From Odontocerum albicorne (taxonomy: Eukaryota > Arthropoda > Insecta > Trichoptera > Odontoceridae), in the NCBI GenBank assembly GCA_949825065.1, contig OX463846.1, forward strand, positions 6,343,366-6,407,365: a DNA stretch of 64,000 nt, written 5' to 3'. The notes under the pieces were generated by a model. That model was not told the origin of the DNA, made no database searches, and saw only the letters and a list, made by a program, of their open reading frames with translations. Each line of letters opens with the position of its first letter. The first letter of the stretch is position 1. The position numbers were made by a program, and so were the translations under genes. Shown one piece after another: positions 43,841 through 55,399 of the stretch.

Positions 43841-43960
43841 TGTAATTTATTTTTACCAAACACTGTTTATTCCACTTTTTTATGACGGTATAATCCTTTG
43901 ATAAAAATAAATTACAATGTCTTTAAACCTCCACAACGTTAATGCCTTAACTATAAACAG
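43841..43960. mobile_element. Minimal PLE derivative, 120 bp, 13-bp TSD
   Basis: The exact duplication CATAATTAACTTT lies at 43828-43840 and 43961-43973. The left half is the inverted arm (ACCAAACACTGTTTATTCCA, TATGACGGTATAATCC). It jumps to TTTGATAAAAATAAATTACA and then the inverted terminal box, ending CTATAAACAG. The hammerhead core has been deleted apart from the GAC of its cleavage site. Confidence 0.88.
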
Positions 43961-44004
43961 CATAATTAACTTTGTTATATTTATTTTTATTTCTCAGCAA
44001 TCCT

Positions 44005-44656
44005 TTTAGTATTTGTTATTTTATTTTTTATTTATTTTACACATGACAAGAAAAATACATCATTTGTAAAAAAAACAACAGGTAATTTAATTTGGGCACA
44101 CAATTTTAATGGATCTGGATTTGTTACCTTTCACTTGTCGTGTCCCCAGTAATCTAGGCTTTGGCCTATATCTCACTGAAAACATAAAGCATGGAAAAAT
44201 AAATCGATACTTCTTTCCGATTTTTGATTATATAAAAAACCCCGTTGTACATTTTTATCAAACCGACAAACAGTGACATTCAATTACACGTGTTTACATC
44301 ACGCGAAATAAAACTCCTCACCCTTCATCACTCCAGAGATACCAAAAACATTCACCCCACAATGTACCGCACATAATCATGAAATTAAAAACAAAAACAA
44401 TAATTTAAACATAAAGCAATAAAAAAAAACACCACATTCAAGAGCTCACACAAACCTTTTCCACAAGTCATTCCTCTTGCAAGCCCAAGTACTCAAACTC
44501 ATGTCGCAATATCAACCACGCTCCGATCGACTGCCTAAATTGTTTTCCTCCCTTTGCCTTTATTGAATTCAGCACCCCATTGTATGTCATGGGAACTAAA
44601 TAGGCATATTGCCTTTGGGCAAAATATGTTTGAACTCTAGGGATGGTGAACATTTG
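44005..44656 (-). mobile_element. LINE-G copy 2, 3' end
   Basis: Minus-strand counterpart of 24304-25013: open frame 44468-44653 reads IPRVQTYFAQRQYAYLVP then QFRQSIGAW. It is followed by the same untranslated region and an AAAT-type tail (here near 44020). It starts at the same element position as copy 1 (TGTTCACCATCCCTAGAG), but the flanks differ. Confidence 0.72.
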
Positions 44657-45794
44657 ATCAGTTGTAATAATACTTACACATATATGACTTTGTTCCGTAA
44701 TAAAATATATCTTCTAAAATGTTTTATTTTTGAGCTTTTAAAAATAATTTTATTAACAATTCTAGACAAATTCAGGTAGAATTATACACGGATAGTAATT
44801 ATTCAGGATGTCGAAAATGAATAAAAATCACCAAAAGTCCCCCTTATATTGTTGAGGCAAATAACTATCTTAGATTTATAAGGGCTTGAAAGATTTTTTT
44901 AAAGGGGGAATTTGATCGAAGGTATTCATGGCTGGTTTTTACGAATGTATGGTAAAATGTTTTGCGGAATTATTGTTGTGTTGAGTTAGCTTGAACAATG
45001 ACCGATGAATTTAAGGCGATGCAATTTTTCAGGGAAATATCATAAAACATTGCCTAATATAGTAATCATGCAAGAAACACACATCTAACCTTGTAATGTT
45101 TACGTTGTGGTTGTACGTGCAGGTGGTTAGGTGGATGCTTCTAGCGTGCTTACGATATTCAATAATGATTTTTTTTCACTATCCTGAGGATGGAGGTAGC
45201 ACCGTTTTTTGAAATGTTTGCCACCATTTAAGCTAGCGCCGCTCAGCAATAACTCCGAAAAATACTTTTAATTAATCGTAGAGCTGGTTGGGAAAAAAAC
45301 TTGAGACAATCTCAAAAGCGACTGAAAAAGAAAATTAATCATCAACTTATTATGATAAAAAATAATGTTGAATTAACGCTAAATTATTTAAGTTGAGAAA
45401 ATTTATTTTATTATTTGCTAGAGAATTTTTCGTTTCTTTTATCTCGTGCCAAAAAAATGTTTTTTTAAGGTTTTAATAACCGAGGATAAGGTTTTTACAA
45501 CCGAGTATGAGCTTTTCTTCTTGGAAATTTAATTTCTCTTTGCTGTCTAGAAATACGAGTATGTCGATCAATATGTGAGTTAACAATTAATTTCGTTGAA
45601 AGCTTTGTTTAAAATTCAATTTAATTAATTTACTCATATTATTTTTTTAAATAATTAATTTACTTATGTCAACATTTAATCAACATCAACGTTTTGAATT
45701 TATAAAATGTAAATTTATTGAGTTAGACCTTGATTTTTTAGCTTTTACTTCTTAGTCTAGTGATGTTCGAAAATATTGTTTGTCATTCGTTTAT
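44657..45794. other. Unassigned sequence
   Basis: A more balanced patch at about 44920-45300 may be an old repeat, but I could not match it elsewhere in the window. Confidence 0.35.
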
Positions 45795-46235
45795 CGTTAC
45801 AATGAGTACTGTAGAAATGCGTGCACTTAGAATAAAACACAGGGTAATAATGTATGCTACAATATGGAGTAAAGTGATCAGAAATAAATGTAAACTCAAA
45901 GCTGATGCATTTAGTAAAATTAATTAGATGACTTTGATATAGTTAGGACACGTATAAATGAAAAAGAATAACTAAATAAATATTTCTTGTGCAAATGTGA
46001 GTGTAAGATATGGTAGAGGAGTATTTAGGTATTGTTAGATCAAGTGAATGATATTTTGAAAAAGTAAAATACCAAGTCGGAAAAATCAAGGAAGTAGCAT
46101 GAGAAGGTATATTGATGTAGAAGAGCCGAAAAATGTGTGTCGCGATAGGAGAGTCTGGCGCTCTCTTCTCTCTGCCTATTCCAACAGGGAAATGGCTTGA
46201 TGGTATGTATATGTGTATGTATCATCAAATATACC
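45795..46235 (+). pseudogene. LINE-D C-terminal region, decayed
   Basis: Ordered remnants: MSTVEMRALRIK, WSKVIRNKCKLKADAFSKI, LGHV, a form of IKxMIF, then after a shift MRRYIDVEEPKNVCRDRRVW with RSLLSAYSNREMA and a stop. The tail is GTATGTATATGTGTATGTAT, typical for LINE-D. Confidence 0.7.
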
Positions 46236-47589
46236 ACCTTTCACCAAATACATCACAATTATTATTTATTATCAGATTGACTGGATTTTGTTAAATAAAT
46301 CTATGACAGAAAAATCATGACAAATTTTAGAATATTCAATTGACTTGCACAGTACCTTAGAGACTTTTACGATTTGAAAGGGTCGATTAAAAATTTAAAA
46401 CAATTTAAAAAGTGTCGATTAAAAATTTAAAACAATACATTTTATTTATTGTCCATGACGAAATCTCGTTTGGCTGTGAAATTTCAAAAATGTTGAATTT
46501 TATTCACAAATTGGTGTTGAAACTAACCACATCTCTTATGGCACTTTACGCGCACAGGGTTATTACGCCTTCTAATTGTTTACCTACCCTTTATGCTAAT
46601 ACTTATTGTTCAAAACCCCTTTGTTTACATTTTCATAATACAAACCCTAAATGTAAAGCAAAGCAAAGCCTGCCATATCGGGGCGGCATTTGAAGCCTTA
46701 AAACCTATTACGAAAAATGTTGGGTAAACGTGACAAATATGGATATAAGATTCGATGTTTAACATTTTTATCCTAGATTTCGCTGTATAAACATGAAAAT
46801 AATGAATATACTAGCACAACCCCTTTTTAGATCTTTTGTAGTGTTAATTCCATGATTTTTTTTCCCTAAGATCCACATTGGGCAATCATAATTAATTTAT
46901 CGTTATAACCTTTTTTTCTCCTGGTTCTATTTCACTAAGTGAGATCGATTTTTCGAGTTCTCTTTCTCTCCCTCTCCCCCCTCTCTCTCTCTCTCCAGAG
47001 TTTGAGAATATGTTGTAAACAAGATTCCTCACAATTTCAACAACTCAGTTGTCCTCCTCCTACCACCGCAGACGTGTTGCACTGTTGAGCGTCACCTACA
47101 TGAAACGCCTCGGCATCATTTTTCCTACTTGTCATACCAAGTCAGTAGCTTTGATGTACATCGCCTACAAAAAACACTGTAGCGTTTATCATTTTAATCC
47201 TGGTGCAAATTTATCGATCGGAGACATTAATATCCCCAATCTAAGATAAAAATTAATATCCCCAATCTAAGGTGGCAACACATTTGTAATCAAATTCATA
47301 CCAGAAATCAGCGAGTTTTAATGTTTATTTAAATTTTATCAAGTAATCTATAGTACAAACATTTGCCAAAGGTTATACCTATATACAATTTATATCTTAA
47401 GAACTTACCTTATTTATATTATGATAACTATGAAATTACTTAATTTTTATTGAGTTAATTCATAGTTAAAGTTAAATACATGTAATTTTTTTTTAATAAT
47501 CTGAATAGTTAAGTTCTTGTAAATAGTTAACATAATTAATAACTCTTCAATAAGACTTGAATATGGTCCATAAAATATTATGCGTCGTG
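46236..47589. other. Mostly unassigned; CT-rich microsatellite at 46966-46997
   Basis: Besides the run CTCTCCCCCCTCTCTCTCTC I recognise no element. A 93-codon frame at 46412-46693 and a 66-codon frame at 47049-47249 lack known motifs. Confidence 0.4.
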
Positions 47590-48150
47590 GCTCTACCATC
47601 ATTGGTAAGGGAAGATACGAGGCTGCGATTTAAAGAATAATTGGTATGGCAAAACGAGCGATCTTACACCTGAAGAAGGATATCCAAGCATGAATCAATA
47701 CAACTTGTAAGATTCTTGAGTTTTCTTTATAAATAATCTAATATACAAATGATCAAAGCTAGGGAAAGCTGGAGGATATACGCTTTCATTATGGGTGTGC
47801 TGGCGACAGAAGGTCTGAATTCTCTTGACTTCGAAGGGGAGTGTATCCTATTGGGAAATTGAGTATCCGTGAGCAACTGTTAACAATTTGTCATTTAAGT
47901 TTTATCCAAGTGTTCGGCCATATTGTACGGTTAGATTGTGAGAATACACGAATAGGGGTCAGGGAAATAGAAGAATGAAGTTCGGAGATATCTTGAAGAT
48001 CCATCCAATAAATGGACGAAGTGAAAACTGCCGCAGGTTCTCTATTACCGAATGCCCTTTAATTCAGCAGAATTACATGAATTATGGAGAAGAGTTATTA
48101 ATGAAGTTGGCCGTGCAATATCTGAAGTAGGTACGATCTTAAGCATTATG
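47590..48150 (+). pseudogene. LINE-F remnant, strongly decayed
   Basis: Reads SIREQLLTICHLSFIQVFGH then IVRLD-ENTN, and in a nearby frame MDEVKTAAGSLLPNAL. These match the FGHIxRRxEDSLERL and DQVKxATGxxLxxAL blocks of LINE-F (31.2-31.7 kb). Frame breaks throughout. Confidence 0.5.
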
Positions 48151-49329
48151 GTACCTGCCAAGAAAAAAATATTTGCTATACACTCAACCATGAGAGAAAA
48201 TATTGCCGATTGAAAGAGACACCCTCAGCACTAACACGTCATGTTTGTATTAGGATAGGCAGAAAGATCAGATCTCCTAGTCATTATATTTTGGTACATA
48301 TATTTCGCTTCTGTCACGTCCATACATTTAGTTACGCATACTTTAAAATTTTTAAAGCTTTTAACTGTTTGAACCGAACCTGGGACACTTGCTTGTTTAA
48401 CACTTGCTACCCTGTGATGGATAGCGAGTGACCAGGACTAATATTTTATTTGATTATTCGACGGTTTAATACATAATAAAAATATTTTTATAGCTAATTA
48501 CAAAAAATAACCTAGCAGATTTTGCATAATTTTGATTTAAATTATACATTTTTCACTGGACGCTTAGCGTCCAGCACCGTGGCTGGCGGATTTATTTAGC
48601 ACAGTAAGGCAAGTGTTAACTTGAATGCTAACTGCTTGACCACAGCCACCGACAAAGAGATACAACTAAATACTTGGCATACACAATGTGTTAAGTACTC
48701 ACTACGGGCTCTATTTGTTATTTTTTTTGTACAATATAAGATACATGAACTGCTTGTTAATATAAATGAAAACTAAAAACAGATTTGAAGCTTACTTCAA
48801 TTCCCTGAAAAAAATCCTGGCAAGAATTAAAATTCTTTAAACCATTTATGTTAACACTTGAAATTTAAACTAGGTCATCGTTTTTTTTTAATTATTGATG
48901 AAAATATTTAATCAAAACTGATTTTCAATGATTCAATGAAAGAGTTTGTAAAAAAATTACAGGTTTTTTCACTTACTTTTTTTAAACTTACTTCAAACGA
49001 ATTATTGAAAAATGTACAACGAAATAACTTTCATTATTGTGAGGTAAATTAAAATAAGTTTTCAGGAATCTATTAAGTACTTAATTGCTTGTAAATTGTT
49101 CTAATACATTTTTTTTTGTTTTCAGGTGAGGTTCATTATTTTTTTAAGGATGAAAAAGGTAGGAATCTTTGGTATTAACTCAATATTGTATTATGTAATG
49201 GACCCCTTACCGGTGTCCAAATATAAAGATTGGATGGTATGAAGTATTTATTTCATAGCTTTAAATTACATATATCTCGAGAGGAATTGAACTATAAATA
49301 TTTTATGAAACTCTTGAACTTGGCAACAT
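48151..49329. other. Mostly unassigned; perfect hairpin and tRNA-like trace at 48557-48660
   Basis: TGGACGCTTAGCGTCCA (48557-48573) is a seven-pair hairpin with a TTA loop. Just beyond, the minus strand reads GTGGCTGTGGTCAAGCAGTT with AGCATTC, which is A-box like, so this may be another SINE. The rest is AT-rich and unassigned. Confidence 0.35.
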
Positions 49330-49405
49330 AGAGATAAAAAAAAACCTGCTACTGTATAACGTTGAGTGGAATAAACAGTGTTTGATGAAAATAAATTACA
49401 TTGAC
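49330..49405 (+). mobile_element. PLE 3'-terminal fragment
   Basis: AACCTGCTACTGTATAACGT is a diverged stem III and cleavage block of the PLE hammerhead. It is followed by GAGTGGAATAAACAGTGTTT and GATGAAAATAAATTACA, the normal PLE 3' end. The ribozyme 5' half is absent. Confidence 0.72.
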
Positions 49406-49659
49406 AATTCTTAAGCGTGTTCAATTAATCTGTTTACGATCTCCATATAGCCCCACGCGACAACATCAACTGTTCTATTGTACTTGTCAAGCAACCAATA
49501 TTTTCTACAGCTCATCAACTGTTAAGCTTTACAAGATGTGCATTAAGTATGGACACTTTATAAGCCCATTTCAACTCATTTTGTAACCAAATAAATTTAT
49601 ATTGAAAGCATTACTTTTTTAACTCTATTTTTTTCATGTATGCATCGTTATACTCGTAC

Positions 49660-50010
49660 ATGCGTACATATCATCCCGCCGTGTCCCTTACGACGTTAGC
49701 AGAGATAACAGATCTTCGAACTTTTCTATCCAAGCACAAAACTCTATCTTCCTCCACATTCATACATCTCGTCATCCACATTTTTTTATTATTCATATTA
49801 CTCACTTAGCCTTCTTTCAACACGTGGTTCCTTTAGTCTAGCTACTTTTTTCTCAGTCTACCTCTTCCACACACACCTTGCACTTTTGACTTGGATACTT
49901 GCTTTATAATCGTTAATTTTTTCTACCTTTTCAAACCATATTTAAGCTCTTTTCTTCATCTTCCTTAACACATTCATTTTATCCATTCATTCATTTCTGA
50001 TGTCTTCATT
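49660..50010 (-). pseudogene. LINE-D C-terminal region
   Basis: The minus strand reads MNVLRKMKKRA, a broken WFEKVEK, then NNKKMWMTRCMNVEEDRVLC and LDRKVRRSVISANVVRDTAG with a stop. The last block is the LINE-D end motif. Frame interrupted in the middle. Confidence 0.72.
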
Positions 50011-50214
50011 CGCCTTCTTTCAAATATTGACAAACCACGAGTTTTCCTAATCTATCGTAATGATTTGTGATTTTTTAAATATTTTATCAATATTTAATTA
50101 ATGTATTTGTTTTTTTCTTCTTATCAAAATGGCATGTCTCACGGTCCTTGATTTTATAACATAAAAGTTGTATATAACTTTTAAGTTCAAAAGAAATTTA
50201 TTTCAAACAACCCA

Positions 50215-50345
50215 AAAGATGTTAAAGAAGCCTGAAAGGAAACCAGGCTAGATCCCGTTTAAAAATAAATTTCGTTTTAACGGAAATTGAACCCGTAACC
50301 CTTAGGCTGGAAAACAGACGTCTTACCAACTAGGCCACAGTTATA
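50215..50345 (-). repeat. SINE S1 head and partial body
   Basis: The minus strand gives GTGGCCTAGTTGGTAAGACG (a near-perfect A-box region), then ACGGGTTCAATTTCCG (B box), followed by the linker and CTAGCCTGGTTTCC. This is the best preserved S1 A box in the window. Confidence 0.7.
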
Positions 50346-50399
50346 AACAAAAAATAAAATATGTGAAAATATGTAACAAAAGATAAAAATGAAGAATTA

Positions 50400-50745
50400 A
50401 TATTTTCTGTTTTACATACATACATACCATATCTCTGTCGGGGTAGGCAGAGAGGACTTAGAGCCAGATTTTCCAGTCTCAACACGCAGCCTACGCTTCT
50501 TCCACATCCATACAACTTCTTCGATTTTCCTACTACGACTTTCTACATTTCCTTCTTTTAGAATATCACTTATTTGATACTTTCCATGGTCTTCGTCTCA
50601 CGTGCCTCACATCTGCACTATATATCTGGTTTCGGAGTCTTTCTTAATTTATTCCAATGTCCAAACCATTCATCGTGGTCTTCTATATCTTACTTAACAC
50701 ATCAGCCTTAAGTTTTATTTTTAACTAACAAAAATACTATTTTTG
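50400..50745 (-). pseudogene. LINE-D C-terminal region, decayed
   Basis: Minus strand ends DWKIWL-VLSAYPDRDMVCMY, the LINE-D end motif running into the ATGTATGTATGT tail (plus strand CATACATACAT near 50416). Upstream blocks are broken. Confidence 0.7.
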
Positions 50746-51477
50746 TTTGAATGTTTGACGATTACATTCTTTTAAAAAATATATATATGTCAATCAAATT
50801 AATAAAGGATTAATCAAACCTCGAAACTGAATTGGCATTTTCAAAGTCACCATGTTTATGATATTAATTTCTAAAATAATGTTGTAAAAATATATTCTTT
50901 TTTTATATTTACTGAGACGAGTGGATTGAGTTTTAATTCCCTGATTTATTCCCAACATCAAAACCGTGACACTTTGTTGGAATTGTAAAATTATTTTGTC
51001 ATTTTTTTTTTATCAATCTTCGACAAGGCCTTATCATTTTGGAGTGCTTTTCTTATCTCACTTAAAACATCAATGAAAAATTACATCCAAACTTAAAAGC
51101 TTAATTTTATAACTTGTCACGCATTAATACATCATTATCACTGTTATTGCATACATTTTCAAAGGGTGTACTCGTATTCCGAGTGGAAAATTTTTAAAGG
51201 TTTATTTTTCAATTCGAAATTTACTGCTTGTATGAACTATGTCCATTATCATTTTGGAAGATCATGAGTTTGAATATAGATGAATTTATATTTCTTTAAT
51301 ACTCTGTCAAATACGTCTCAAGGATTTTTACCTTTCAAGTAATTTCTTCCAATCAATCTTTTGTTTCATAAAAATTTTCGGTATTCGTGACGATGCCTTA
51401 AGTTTTTTTAATAAAAATATCTATCTAATAATAAAAAATATCTATCACCCATTCCACACTGCTTCCAAAAAAATACA
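50746..51477. other. Unassigned AT-rich sequence
   Basis: Nothing recognised. Confidence 0.45.
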
Positions 51478-51505
51478 ACATCTCTGTTTGATAAAATAAA
51501 TTATA
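51478..51505 (+). mobile_element. Short PLE-end-like fragment
   Basis: CTGTTTGATAAAATAAATTA followed by TAATGTCT closely matches the PLE end and inverted terminal box (GTGTTTGATAAAAATAAATT, ACAATGTCT). It abuts LINE-B copy 4. It could be a target into which the LINE inserted, or a chance match in AT-rich DNA. Confidence 0.5.
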
Positions 51506-52166
51506 ATGTCTATCTCCATCAGCAAGACTAAATGCATAACTAGCCAGAGAGCAAGTCGGATGCAGTGTGGCGATCAACGATACACCAATTGAACAAGTTA
51601 CAATATTTAAATACTTGGGTGCTAGCATAATGTGCAATAATGACCTCTGTGGCGAAGTACTTGAACAATCACAAAAGGCCGAAGCTCTTTCCGGATGTTT
51701 AAAGAACACTATTTGGAAATAACAAGTATATGTACATCCAAAGCAAGGTGAGGGTATACAAGACCTGTGTCCGCCCCATAATGACATACAGCATAGAATC
51801 CAGAGCAGACAGTGTCAGAACTCAAAATCTCCTTCGAAACAGCGAAATGAAGGTACTCAGGAGTATCGCTGGCAAAACCTTTCGTGATATAGTACGAAAC
51901 ACAGAAATCCGAAGGATGTGTGAAGATGAAGATATTGTCAGATGGGGACGACAGAGAAGAAGGTTCTAGAACGAACATGTATCCAGAATGGTGGAACCAA
52001 GAGATGTAAAAATGACCAGGGGCAGTATCCCCCAAGCAAGCAGACCTCCAGGACGACCTCCCAAAAGATGGAAAGACAGCTGGCAGTCGACGTCACAAGA
52101 GGGAAACAATGATGCAGGACCATAGCAGGCCAACAGGTCTAAAAGAAAAGGAAGAAGAAGAAAAAG
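51500..52166 (+). pseudogene. LINE-B copy 4, decayed C-terminal region
   Basis: Begins MSISISKTKCI, then a form of VAINDTPIEQVTIFKYLGAS with frameshifts, LSGCLKNTIW, and the open stretch 51730-51969 with YKTCVRPIMTYSIE, RTQNLLRNSEMKVLRSIAG and EDIVRWGRQRRRF followed by a stop. It ends with RPPKRWKDSWQ-like residues and a GGAAGAAGAAGAAAAAG tail. More diverged from copies 2 and 3 than they are from each other. Confidence 0.8.
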
Positions 52167-53084
52167 ATGTATCTAACTTGTTCATTAAAAACATCTGGTT
52201 GATTTATAACTTTCACTTAATTTTTTCGCATTCACCAGATTTGGTTTAATAATTATTATTGATAACCATGACTGTCTAAGATAGTGTATGAAAAAAAGTT
52301 TTAGAAAAAAATACAAAAAATTAAATTGATGATGACAAAAGGGCTTTGTATTTTAATTTAATTGGTTTTAAGGACAACGAATATTTTGAGACAAATAATG
52401 CTTTTTAAGTGTTTTCTTGAAGGACAAAAAAATCGTTTCAAATTAGAACTGATTGAACCATAAATATGATGTGTACTATATAATGTTTGTTGCTTTTGTA
52501 TTAAAATAATTCAGCTGTAATCAGATCAAAATAATATCCATGCTCAAAAAAGCACATTGAATTTACCTAATATCGATACAGTATTTAGATAATTTTGTAG
52601 CCCCTAGATAAAATGTGAATTTTTCTGATTCCAGCAGCAATTTAATGCATTCAGTACTTAGGATGAAGTTTATGCGGAGTTTCGACTTGGACTGTCATAA
52701 AAAAATGTAATAATTTTGAATTGAAGAATATGTCACAAACATACATCCGGAATCTATTGTTATCTGGATTTTGTCTACAAAAATCCTGATGCACTTTGAA
52801 ATAATAAAGCTCTATTTGATAATTTATTTTTTCACTTCCTTTGCGCATCACAGGTTTCCCTTATTCGTACAAAGACAAAACATAACAAGTACAAAAAATA
52901 TATGAATAAAACAATTCAAATTTTTAACATTTATTTGATAAAAACAATAGTAAAAATGTATATGTTACACTGAAACATTATGACTGTTAAATTATATGAA
53001 AAATGAAATTATCTCAAGTATAAAACAAATTTGATGAGATTTTTCCTGAAGCTGAGTGACAACAGAAACACGTCTATATGAGGA
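52167..53084. other. Unassigned AT-rich sequence
   Basis: No recognised motif. Confidence 0.45.
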
Positions 53085-53165
53085 TACACACGGTTACAAG
53101 TGTGATTGCTCTATCTACCGGCATTTCCAAAAGCAGGTTGGTTCGACTCCTAGGTTGATAGAACA
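53085..53165 (+). repeat. tRNA-like segment with perfect B box
   Basis: GGTTCGACTCC at 53140-53150 matches the RNA polymerase III B-box consensus exactly. The upstream A box is poorly defined, and no tRNA acceptor stem can be drawn. I read it as a SINE head of uncertain family. Confidence 0.4.
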
Positions 53166-53433
53166 TTCTATGGCTGCGTTGTTTCAGATAATTTTCCGGA
53201 ACATACAGAGCAAGACTGTTTAATACGGATAGGTTAACTTTAAATACTCCTGAGCAAACAAATAAAGTGGACACCCAATCTAAAATAAATGTCTGCCCTC
53301 TAATGAGTAGTAACTAAGCATCCCCAGTCAGAACACTCGATTAAGGTCAAGAAAAATATCCAAATTCTCTCATGTGGAGACAACGCAGGAGTAGATATCC
53401 ACGATATTAATTTTGTCGTGATTTTCGGGTATA
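53166..53433. other. Unassigned sequence upstream of the mariner
   Basis: Nothing recognised. Confidence 0.4.
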
Positions 53434-53435
53434 TA

Positions 53436-54358
53436 CAAGGGTCATCCAAAAACTAAGATTACAAGGGTTCCTGAGGCCAGGGGAATTTTTTCGTTTCAAA
53501 GTTGGTACACCTGGCGTATAGGGGGGATCCTAACAGTCAGTTTGTTTGGTCCCGCGTATTTGTCGGCCACTTTGTTCAGTCACAGTAAATTATTCCGATG
53601 GAGAGGTCGTCGCACGCTCCCGCCACCTCTAGTCCGTGCGAGATCCACGCGGTCATCCGTTTTTTTGACTTTGCAGAACAATACCACCGCGAATATCCAT
53701 CGGAAGCTCGTGGAAGTTTATGGTAGTGATGTGATAAGTCGACAACATGTCACGAATTGGGTTAGGTTGTTCAGAGAAGGCCGTACTGATACTCACGACG
53801 AGGCAAGGCAGTTCTGACGAATTTGTGCAAAAAATTGAAGAACAAGTGCAAAATGACCGCTGTGCGACACTTGACGACCTTCACGAAGAATTTTCTGACA
53901 TTTCCCGAAGTCTCTTTGGTGATATTGTGTCGGAAAAACTTGGTTACAAGAGGTTGTGTTGCGAGATGGGTGCCCAGAATGCTCACACCGGAACACTGTC
54001 AAAATCGCGTGACCGCCGCGCGTGAATTTTTGGATCGTTTTGCACAAGAGAGAGAAGCTTTTCTGGACTCTATCGTAACGGGAAATGAGACGTGGGTGTG
54101 TCACTACACTCCAACAATTTTCCAACGATCAGGATGTCGAAGAAACTGTGAAGAAGTGGCTGAAAGAGTTGGCGGCGGAGGTCTATGACACTGGCATACA
54201 AAAGCTGGTGCCCCAACTACAGAATGTCTCGATCTAGACGGCGATTACGTTGAAAAATAGTTTAATATATTTGTGAAGTATCCTGTGAATTTCAATTCAA
54301 TACAAGCATTTTTCGATCCTACATAAATGTTGTAACCTTACTTTCTGGATGACCCTCG
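53436..54358 (+). mobile_element. mariner-like transposon, 923 bp, internally deleted
   Basis: The terminal inverted repeats are 29 bp: CAAGGGTCATCCAAAAACTA at the left and, read inward from the right, CGAGGGTCATCCAGAAAGTA; 25 of 29 positions match. TA flanks both sides (53434-53435 and 54359-54360), the standard mariner duplication. Complete mariners are about 1.3 kb, so some 350 bp are missing, which fits the gap seen in the transposase. Confidence 0.92.
53598..54260 (+). pseudogene. mariner transposase, frameshifted and missing its catalytic centre
   Basis: The frame starts at an ATG at 53598 and shifts within the first helix-turn-helix. It then reads VEVYGSDVISRQHVTNWVRL with FREGR, QKIEEQVQNDRCATLDDLHE, and after another shift RWVPRMLTPEH and FLDSIVTGNETWVCHYTP. 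In active mariners the last block is VTGDETW with the first catalytic Asp; here it is Asn. The sequence then jumps to the C-terminal KKWLKELAAEVYD and LDGDYVEK, so the second and third catalytic Asp are deleted. DNA binding, strand cutting and joining cannot occur. Confidence 0.9.
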
Positions 54359-54360
54359 TA

Positions 54361-55399
54361 CTACGTACAAATTGAAACTGACAGACTATCACATATATAT
54401 TATAGAAAGAATTATGAACAGTTGTGTCATATACATTTCATCGTGAATTGACGACATGAACCTTACCATGAAGTATGGGACGAAATGTTTTTCTTAATTT
54501 CAAATGTTGCACTCTAGAGCAGAAGAAATTAATGCCAATTTTGTTTGAAAAGTTTATCAAAAACATAAAAATATGTAGATATAATAAATCGCCAAACACA
54601 TAAAAATGGTAATATTGAACACAAGATTTATTTACATCAGTTATCTTAGACGAGGTTTGTAAAGGGAGTTATACGTAACGCAAAGTAAGCTCAAACACTA
54701 TTTGAAGCATTTATTTCTTTTGATAAAACCCAGAATGTAAATTTCCACATGCAGATTCGAAGAACTTTATACTCGATCAGAAAGCACGTGCCAATGTTGC
54801 AGATGAAAAAAAAAATTGGAACATACTATCGATTTTTCATCATTGCGAATTCGTTCGGCGTGAGAACGATTTATTTTTGAAAAAAAAAAAAAACCAAACA
54901 GGTGCTTTTGAATTGGTAAAAAATGATTTTACGGTTCCCCGGATAGAGCTTCGCATGTATACTATGCCAACGTATCATTTTTCAGGATTCACCCCTAGTG
55001 CCTTCAATGTTTTACTCTTGGATGTCACTCGTTTGTGAGAAATGGTGACGATACACAATATGTTAAACACTTTCTCAAATATTCATATTCGAGAAGAAAT
55101 TTTATTTGTCAGAGATACATATCATACATATATTTTAAATTGACCTTTTATTCGATATAAGAGTTTGAAAGGGTGGAGTTTAAGCAGTATTTAAAGGTGC
55201 GCACATGTTTGAAATTGTATGCTTTAGGCAAGCGTTACATGATAACATACGAGTACAATTTTATCATAATATAGCACAAATGGGCAATCAGTATGAACTT
55301 TTTTATAATTTTGGCTTCTTAGAAAAATAAAAATAAAAACTCGTCTTGCAAGGACGACTTAAATAAATCTACTAAGATAATAATCCAAAACAGTATTTA
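54361..55399. other. Unassigned sequence
   Basis: No recognised element. Confidence 0.4.

Noticed and set aside
46412..46693. 93-codon open frame as a gene
   Set aside because: No domain, no repeat relationship and no splice-site context; length is compatible with chance.
53793..54125. Minus-strand 110-codon frame
   Set aside because: Antisense shadow of the mariner transposase remnant.
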